A DNA stretch of 39,017 nucleotides from Cyanobacteria bacterium OH_CBB_238. Lineage in GTDB: Bacteria; Cyanobacteriota; Vampirovibrionia; Gastranaerophilales; Gastranaerophilaceae. The stretch covers positions 1 to 39,017 of the forward strand of contig JAEYQN010000084.1 of the NCBI GenBank assembly GCA_023409995.1, read 5' to 3'. This document shows positions 34,408 to 39,017 of the stretch, in pieces. Position 1 is the stretch's first letter; every line of letters begins with the position of its first letter. Position numbers and translations under genes: made by a program. The notes under the pieces were generated by a model, which did not search any database, had not been told where the DNA came from, and saw nothing but the letters and a program-made list of their open reading frames with translations.

Positions 34408-35763
34408 GTGAAGATAGCAAATAATACCGTATTTGGCAGCAACCAAACTGCTAAAACAAATCCATCTTTTAAACACAGAATTATATTAGATATAGGCGCA
34501 AGCAACCCTAAGGGTTCACTAAAAATTACTGCTCAAACAGATGATGGAAAAGATATCTATACAAGATCAGGTGAATTTGTAAATGATACCCCAGATGGCT
34601 TTGAGTCTTCTGAAGATTTTGCAACAAAGGTCATGCAGGTAGTAAAAAGCACTCATAACTACGTAAAAGACTTGTGTGCAAATGGCACATTTAAACCTGG
34701 TGAAGAAAAACTTTCTGGCATAGGAATTTTTGTTCCAGGTACTGTACTAGGCGATAAAATTGCCTTTATACCGAACTTAAAAGATAAAAATGGAGAATCT
34801 CTTAAAAATGTAGATTTTTCTGAGATAAAAAAAGATATAATAACAAAAAAAACTGAAGAAACAGGAATAGAAGCAAATCCTGATAACTTTCGTTTCGTAG
34901 TAACAAAGGACCTTGGGGGAGCCGGTCTTGGAATAGCCAAAATTCTTGCAAAAAGAAACCAGTTAAACGAAGGTGATTACATAATGGGAATAATGACTGG
35001 TGGTGGCTTTGGTAGTGTTGATATAAAAGTGAAACATGATAATGTAGAAATAGAAACATCTGAAAGTAGCAGCTATTTAACACACGACTTCAACAACCAT
35101 ACAATGCAAAAACTTGGTAGAATGGGTGTTAGCGTAAAGAGCCATATCACAAGATTTATGGACACAATCGGCATGGAAGAAATGATACCAACCGTACTAA
35201 AAGCAGGTGACGCCAGACTTGTAACCTCCAACGAAATACACATAAAAAATTCAAATACCGAATTAATATCTGAACTACTTCAAGATCCTCGTTTCAGAAT
35301 AAAGACCACTAATAAAGACAATACGATAATAGAATTAGATGAATCAAATCCAAAATTTGCTGAAAAAATGAGAAAATCAAGATACGAAGCAGTCAACAAT
35401 TATGCTGATTCGGTTTCACTAATAGCAGTAAATAAAATCAACGACTGTCTTAACAAAATAATTTTGGTCGGTCCATTTGCCCATGGTGTAAACAAACATG
35501 TAAAAGAACACCAAGAGATATATGGAGCAAAAGATCTTCCAGACTTGATTGAGCAAAAAGTACAAAAAAGAATAGAAGATGTCGATCTACCTTCTAGTCA
35601 AGGATTAAAAGATCTATATAACTTCGAAGTAATATGTGACGAATCAATAAATTTCCCCAATAATACATTTGCGGGAGATGCGTTACTAAATAAAGATTTG
35701 ACTTTTACAAATAATAGAGGCAGTTGGATGGAAATTCCTAGAGCGACATTGGCATCCCTGTAA
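34408..35763 (+). CDS. Divergent actin-like-fold (ROK/hexokinase-like) protein
   Basis: This protein has 451 residues from the GTG at 34408, chosen for its GAGAG ribosome-binding stretch. A GTG six codons upstream is also open. The N-terminus (MKIANNTVFGSNQTAKTNPSFKHR) is polar. The rest shows the landmarks of an ASKHA nucleotide-binding fold: phosphate-1-like LDIGASNPKGSL at 27-38, a ROK-like GIGIFVPGTV near 105-114, TGGGFGSVDIK near 197-207 and an adenosine-type KIILVGPFAHG near 350-362. ROK kinases phosphorylate sugars. The usual zinc-binding cysteines of ROK are not obvious and the sugar-site residues are unclear, so it may be a kinase of unknown substrate or a non-catalytic relative. It follows the papain-like gene with 144 bases between. 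Confidence 0.65.
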   Translation: MKIANNTVFGSNQTAKTNPSFKHRIILDIGASNPKGSLKITAQTDDGKDIYTRSGEFVNDTPDGFESSEDFATKVMQVVKSTHNYVKDLCANGTFKPGEEKLSGIGIFVPGTVLGDKIAFIPNLKDKNGESLKNVDFSEIKKDIITKKTEETGIEANPDNFRFVVTKDLGGAGLGIAKILAKRNQLNEGDYIMGIMTGGGFGSVDIKVKHDNVEIETSESSSYLTHDFNNHTMQKLGRMGVSVKSHITRFMDTIGMEEMIPTVLKAGDARLVTSNEIHIKNSNTELISELLQDPRFRIKTTNKDNTIIELDESNPKFAEKMRKSRYEAVNNYADSVSLIAVNKINDCLNKIILVGPFAHGVNKHVKEHQEIYGAKDLPDLIEQKVQKRIEDVDLPSSQGLKDLYNFEVICDESINFPNNTFAGDALLNKDLTFTNNRGSWMEIPRATLASL

Positions 35764-36011
35764 GCTTGCTCAAAACATATTTACAAAAAGCATTATTCTA
35801 AATATTACTATACAAAGCGTAACATTCTTAATATAGAAGTAAAAGATTTATAAAGATAGGCATTAGTTAACATAATGCCTATCTTATTGTATTATTTTGG
35901 TGAATTTCTTCAAAAATATAGCCACCTGGGGGATGCCTTTGTTCCAATAATATTATATTTAGCTTAATAATAATAAAACAATCAACCAAGTTGTTGGAAA
36001 ACGAGGATTAG
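35764..36011. other. Intergenic region before the response-regulator gene
   Basis: These 248 bases contain one strong hairpin (35853-35885) and a GC-richer spot (ccacctgggggatgcc, about 35921-35938). They should include the promoter of the two-component pair, but no clear -35/-10 pair is seen. Confidence 0.35.
35853..35885 (+). terminator. Hairpin after the ROK-like gene, probable terminator
   Basis: A perfect 13-bp stem (aagataggcatta / taatgcctatctt) has a 7-base loop and a T-rich but interrupted tail (ATTGTATTATTTTGG). It lies about 90 bases past the stop codon. The uneven T-run lowers confidence. Confidence 0.55.
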
Positions 36012-36668
36012 ATGAAAATTTCTCTCTACATAGTAGAAGATTACCCATTATCGAGAGTAGGATTAAGGCATTCTCTCTTGAAATATAACGAAATAGAGAT
36101 TCTTGGAGAGTTTGAAACAGCAGAAGAATGCATACAAGCTTTAGATGACAAGCAAAGCAACATAGTGTTAATGGACCTAGGGTTGCCATCAATGGGAGGA
36201 ATTGAAGCTACAAAGATTATTAAATCAAAGTGCCCTGATGTAAAGATAATCGCCTTGACTTCTCATGAGAAGGAAGAATCAGTACTTTCAGCGCTATCAG
36301 CGGGGGCGAATGCATATTGTTTGAAAGATACATCTGATGAATTACTCTTTGACATAATCAAAATGGTTAATCAAGGAGCATTATGGTTAGCACCAAAAAT
36401 AGCAAGTATTCCCTGTAACCATATAGCAAAAATTCAGAATAATATAAAGAAAAAGCAACAAAAGAATAACATTGACAAAAAATTAACAGCTAGAGAATTA
36501 TCGGTTCTAGGGCTGGTAGTTGAAGGCAAATCAAATACCGAAATAGCAAAAGAGATGTCGGTAAGCAAACATACAGCAAAAGCCCATGTGGCTAGCATTC
36601 TTTCTAAACTAAATGTCGAAGATAGGGTTCAAGCTGCAGTCAAAGCAATACAAACGAACATAGTATAG
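36012..36668 (+). CDS. NarL/LuxR-type response regulator
   Basis: This 218-residue protein has a receiver domain (residues 1-120; acidic pair Glu9-Asp10 in YIVEDYP, phospho-acceptor Asp55 in IVLMDLGLP, Lys in YCLKDTS). It is joined by a basic linker (KIQNNIKKKQQKNN) to a LuxR-type helix-turn-helix (about 157-213, LTARELSVLGLVVEGKSNTEIAKEMSVSKHTAKAHVASILSKL). It should bind DNA as a phosphorylated dimer. The general build resembles cyanobacterial NblR-type regulators, which fits the suspected lineage but is not proof. AGGATTAG precedes the ATG. The kinase follows nine bases later, so the pair is one operon. Target genes are unknown. Confidence 0.95.
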   Translation: MKISLYIVEDYPLSRVGLRHSLLKYNEIEILGEFETAEECIQALDDKQSNIVLMDLGLPSMGGIEATKIIKSKCPDVKIIALTSHEKEESVLSALSAGANAYCLKDTSDELLFDIIKMVNQGALWLAPKIASIPCNHIAKIQNNIKKKQQKNNIDKKLTARELSVLGLVVEGKSNTEIAKEMSVSKHTAKAHVASILSKLNVEDRVQAAVKAIQTNIV

Positions 36669-36677
36669 ATAAAGTTG

Positions 36678-38354
36678 ATGAAATTAACAAAAAGCATACA
36701 TCATACATTTTTAGCTGGTATTTTAGGAGGTATCCTTTGTTTAGAGATTCTTTCCACTATACTTTTAATCAAAATTTCATGCGGTATTTTAATTATTATT
36801 CTCTTTTATGCTTGGGAATATTTACAGGAAAAAACTGAATACAATAACAAAAAACAATTTGAAGAAGACATTATTTCTGAGTTAATTAACACATTTAATC
36901 AAAAAGAAGAACTTATTGTATACAAAAATGAAAAACTTGAAATACAAAATTGCAGCAACGCGTTTGTACAATTATCAGGTTTTAAATCAAAAAATGAGCT
37001 TTTGAATAAGTCAGATTTTGATATTTTTAATTACGAAATAGCGTCACAAATGCAAGCTGACGATTTAACAGTTTTGAAAAATAAAAAACTATCGTTCTGG
37101 AAGCAACAATTCAATAAAGCAGGGGGAATAGAAAATGTCTTTGAAATATTAAAACTACCAATTATAAGTAACAAAAGGTGCCTAGGACTATTATATGTAG
37201 GGACAAAAATAACTAAAGAGAAAAAAGATTTACAGCCAATAAATGAAGATCAAAAATATTTATCTGCAATTATAGACAACTTACCTTTTTTGGCCTATTT
37301 AAAAGACAACACTGGAAAATATATATTTGGCAGTAAAAAGCTGAATGAAAAAGCAGAGTTATACAAAACGCAATATAATATTGACCTAAAAGAAGTTCTT
37401 AAGATAAACAAAAGCACATTATCAGAAGAAGACAAAAATATATTTCTGATAAAAAAAACAAAAACTCACGAGCTTAAAATAAAAACGCCAGAGAAAGATA
37501 TTTGGCTTTTAATTCAGCAAATTCCACTATTTGATACACATAATGAAATAAAGAGCATTTTAGAAGTTGTAAAGGAAATAACTTGTGAAAAAGAAATACA
37601 GGCTCAAAAAGAAACATTTATTGCGACACTGACTCATGACCTAAAAACACCAACAGCTGCTCAGATTAGGGCTTTAACATTACTTTCTCGAGAAAGTTTT
37701 GGCGAACTGAGTAATCCGCAAAAAGAAATTATTAATCAAACCTTAAACTCTTGCAAATATATGTTCAATATGATTTCCACAATACTATCCACATATAAAA
37801 CTGATTCTTGCGAAAACAATCTTAATTACGAGTGGTTTAATTTTAAAGAACTTATACTTGAGTGTAAACAAGAAACTGCATATTTATGTAGTGACAAAGT
37901 TAAAATTCTATGCACTTCTGACATCGAAAATGAACACGCATATGCAGATAAAGTAGAATTAAAACGAGTAGTAACTAATTTAATTTCGAATGCTATTATA
38001 CATTCTGACAAAGGATATAATATACAAATTGTTATTGAAGAAAATAAGAATGAGCACATTTTTAAAGTATTAAATAAAAGCCAATATATACCGCAGGAAG
38101 AAATTGAAAAATTATTCGACAAATACATTTCTAAATCTTTAAAATACAGTCAAACTGGGACTGGATTAGGCTTGTATCTTTCAAAAAAGATAATTGAAAA
38201 ACATAAGGGCAAAATGATTGCCACTAGCCAAAAAGAAAATGGAAACACTTTTGGTTTTTCTATTCCCAAGAAAAAAGATAAAGGAATTATTCAAAAAAGC
38301 AATATCAATATTGACAAACAAGAGAAACAAGATAAAATTAATAATAGTTACTAA
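36678..38354 (+). CDS. Sensor histidine kinase with two PAS-like domains
   Basis: This protein has 558 residues from the ATG at 36678; a TTG one codon earlier is less likely. Two close TM helices (about 10-32 and 34-48) are followed by two PAS-like regions, about 70-180 and 190-305 (the second with FLAYLKDNTGKYIFGSKKLNEKAELY). The phosphoacceptor is His320 in FIATLTHDLKTPTAAQIRALTLL. The ATPase domain has VVTNLISNAIIHSD (N box) and GTGLGLYLSKKIIEKHKG (G2), but its G1 box is poor (VLNKSQYIPQEEIEKLFDKY), suggesting altered nucleotide handling. There is almost no extracytoplasmic loop, so it likely senses a membrane or cytoplasmic signal. It is the likely partner of the regulator just upstream. 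Confidence 0.92.
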   Translation: MKLTKSIHHTFLAGILGGILCLEILSTILLIKISCGILIIILFYAWEYLQEKTEYNNKKQFEEDIISELINTFNQKEELIVYKNEKLEIQNCSNAFVQLSGFKSKNELLNKSDFDIFNYEIASQMQADDLTVLKNKKLSFWKQQFNKAGGIENVFEILKLPIISNKRCLGLLYVGTKITKEKKDLQPINEDQKYLSAIIDNLPFLAYLKDNTGKYIFGSKKLNEKAELYKTQYNIDLKEVLKINKSTLSEEDKNIFLIKKTKTHELKIKTPEKDIWLLIQQIPLFDTHNEIKSILEVVKEITCEKEIQAQKETFIATLTHDLKTPTAAQIRALTLLSRESFGELSNPQKEIINQTLNSCKYMFNMISTILSTYKTDSCENNLNYEWFNFKELILECKQETAYLCSDKVKILCTSDIENEHAYADKVELKRVVTNLISNAIIHSDKGYNIQIVIEENKNEHIFKVLNKSQYIPQEEIEKLFDKYISKSLKYSQTGTGLGLYLSKKIIEKHKGKMIATSQKENGNTFGFSIPKKKDKGIIQKSNINIDKQEKQDKINNSY

Positions 38355-38366
38355 TTTGTAAGAAAA

Positions 38367-38771
38367 ATGAATTATTCAAAGCAAAGAGAATTGGTATTAA
38401 ATGCACTAGAAGAAAATGTAGTGCATCCCACTGCTGAATATATATACAATATTCTAAAACAAAGTAATCCTACAATAAGTTTGGCAACAGTTTACAGAAA
38501 CTTAAATAAGCTTGCTGAAGCCGGTGAAATAAAGAAAATAGAAGGTCTTAGTGACTCAGACCATTTTGATCATAACACGCATGAACATTATCATCTAATT
38601 TGCTTAACTTGTGGACGAGTTTTTGACATACCACAAGAAGTAGCACCAAAAGTCTGCGAAATAGTAGAAAAAGAGTTAGGCTTTACAGTGATTGATCATG
38701 AAATTACCTTTAGAGGTATTTGCCCCGAATGTAAGATGAATGGAGAAAAAGATGGATTTAAAAGGATCTAA
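38367..38771 (+). CDS. perR: PerR-type Fur-family peroxide-sensing repressor
   Basis: This 134-residue protein has a winged-helix DNA-binding domain (about 5-60, PTISLATVYRNLNKLAEAGEI) and a metal-binding dimer domain. The PerR ligand set aligns residue by residue: His20, Asp68, His74, His76 and Asp87. These correspond to the regulatory Fe/Mn site, where peroxide oxidises a histidine. Asp rather than Glu at position 87 favours PerR over Fur. Two zinc-binding CxxC pairs lie at 79/82 and 119/122. It probably represses peroxide-defence genes, starting with the rubrerythrin directly downstream, which it overlaps by 20 bases. The kinase gene ends 12 bases upstream, so all four genes may share a transcript. 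Confidence 0.92.
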   Translation: MNYSKQRELVLNALEENVVHPTAEYIYNILKQSNPTISLATVYRNLNKLAEAGEIKKIEGLSDSDHFDHNTHEHYHLICLTCGRVFDIPQEVAPKVCEIVEKELGFTVIDHEITFRGICPECKMNGEKDGFKRI

Positions 38772-39017
38772 AACAGAGCAAAATTTACAAGCAGCTTTTG
38801 CCGGAGAATCTCAAGCAAGAAACAAATATACATACTACGCTGCAAAAGCAAAAAAAGAAGGTTATGTTCAGATTTCAAAAATATTTGAAGAAACTGCAAA
38901 CAACGAAAAAGAGCACGCAAAATTATGGTTTAAATTACTACACAATAATGAAGTAGCAGATACATTAACTAATCTAAAAGATGCAGCCGATGGAGAAAAC
39001 TACGAGTGGACTGATAT
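38752..39017 (+). CDS. rbr: Rubrerythrin, N-terminal part (3' end off the window)
   Basis: The frame starts at an ATG at 38752 inside the end of perR, with a GGAG ribosome-binding site six bases upstream, and runs off the right edge after 88 codons. The translation matches the first half of the rubrerythrin four-helix bundle: FAGESQARNKYTYYA with ligand Glu19, and FEETANNEKEHAKLW with Glu52 and His55, three ligands of the di-iron site. The remaining ligands and the C-terminal rubredoxin domain lie beyond the window. Rubrerythrin reduces hydrogen peroxide in anaerobes. Its overlap with perR suggests direct autoregulated peroxide control. Confidence 0.93.
   Translation, partial: MDLKGSKTEQNLQAAFAGESQARNKYTYYAAKAKKEGYVQISKIFEETANNEKEHAKLWFKLLHNNEVADTLTNLKDAADGENYEWTD

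Noticed and set aside
1..39017. CRISPR arrays, IS elements, prophage genes
   Set aside because: No regularly spaced repeats, transposase, integrase or phage structural genes were seen on either strand.

Overview
The window is AT-rich and densely packed, and most of it is a flagellar chromosomal region of a diderm, probably anaerobic bacterium. It encodes FlgI (P-ring) and FlgH (L-ring), which implies an outer membrane. It also encodes a PerR-type regulator beside a rubrerythrin, bacterial prolyl-tRNA synthetase and the separate glycyl-tRNA synthetase beta chain. Two accessory proteins carry short N-termini of the form MKI...FG. My best guess is a non-photosynthetic cyanobacterial relative (Vampirovibrionia/Melainabacteria, for example Gastranaerophilales). 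This is inference from gene content, at about 55% confidence. Nothing in the window is a definitive taxonomic marker. Layout from left to right. 1-292 is the start of a cysteine-rich SPASM-like protein that runs off the left edge. 381-2853 holds gatD (cell-wall precursor amidation) overlapping proS. 2968-5846 is a tightly packed signalling unit of a two-TM small protein, a membrane histidine kinase and a receiver/HD-GYP response regulator. It lies directly downstream of a PilZ protein and the flagellar export genes flhA, flhB, fliR, fliQ and fliP (5856-11489), all on the minus strand. 11700-13451 is a Maf-like (DUF115) flagellin-modification gene, separated from flgL by a clear intrinsic terminator. 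13521-22028 is one minus-strand run: a lytic transglycosylase, flgF, flgG, flgA, flgH, flgI, the FlgJ rod domain, an unrecognised 92-residue gene, flgN, flgK and flgL. Together these genes make the rod, the rings, the hook-filament junction and the export gate. Flagellin, the hook, the motor and the sigma-28 gene are not in the window. 22160-27402 holds an M16 peptidase, tRNA-Met, a small unknown gene and a chemoreceptor. From 27697 the gene order becomes mixed: a HEAT-like protein overlapping a ZIP metal transporter, a membrane-anchored PDZ protein, glyS, tRNA-Asp and an unknown membrane-anchored protein. The most unusual part is 33328-35763: a leader with two hairpins, then a predicted papain-like Cys-His-Asp enzyme with no signal peptide, then a divergent actin-like-fold (ROK/hexokinase-like) protein. 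Their N-termini resemble each other. The right end (36012-39017) is a NarL-type response regulator with a PAS-containing histidine kinase, followed by perR and the start of rubrerythrin. This arrangement suggests a redox or oxidative-stress response locus. No IS element, CRISPR array, prophage or rRNA was seen.
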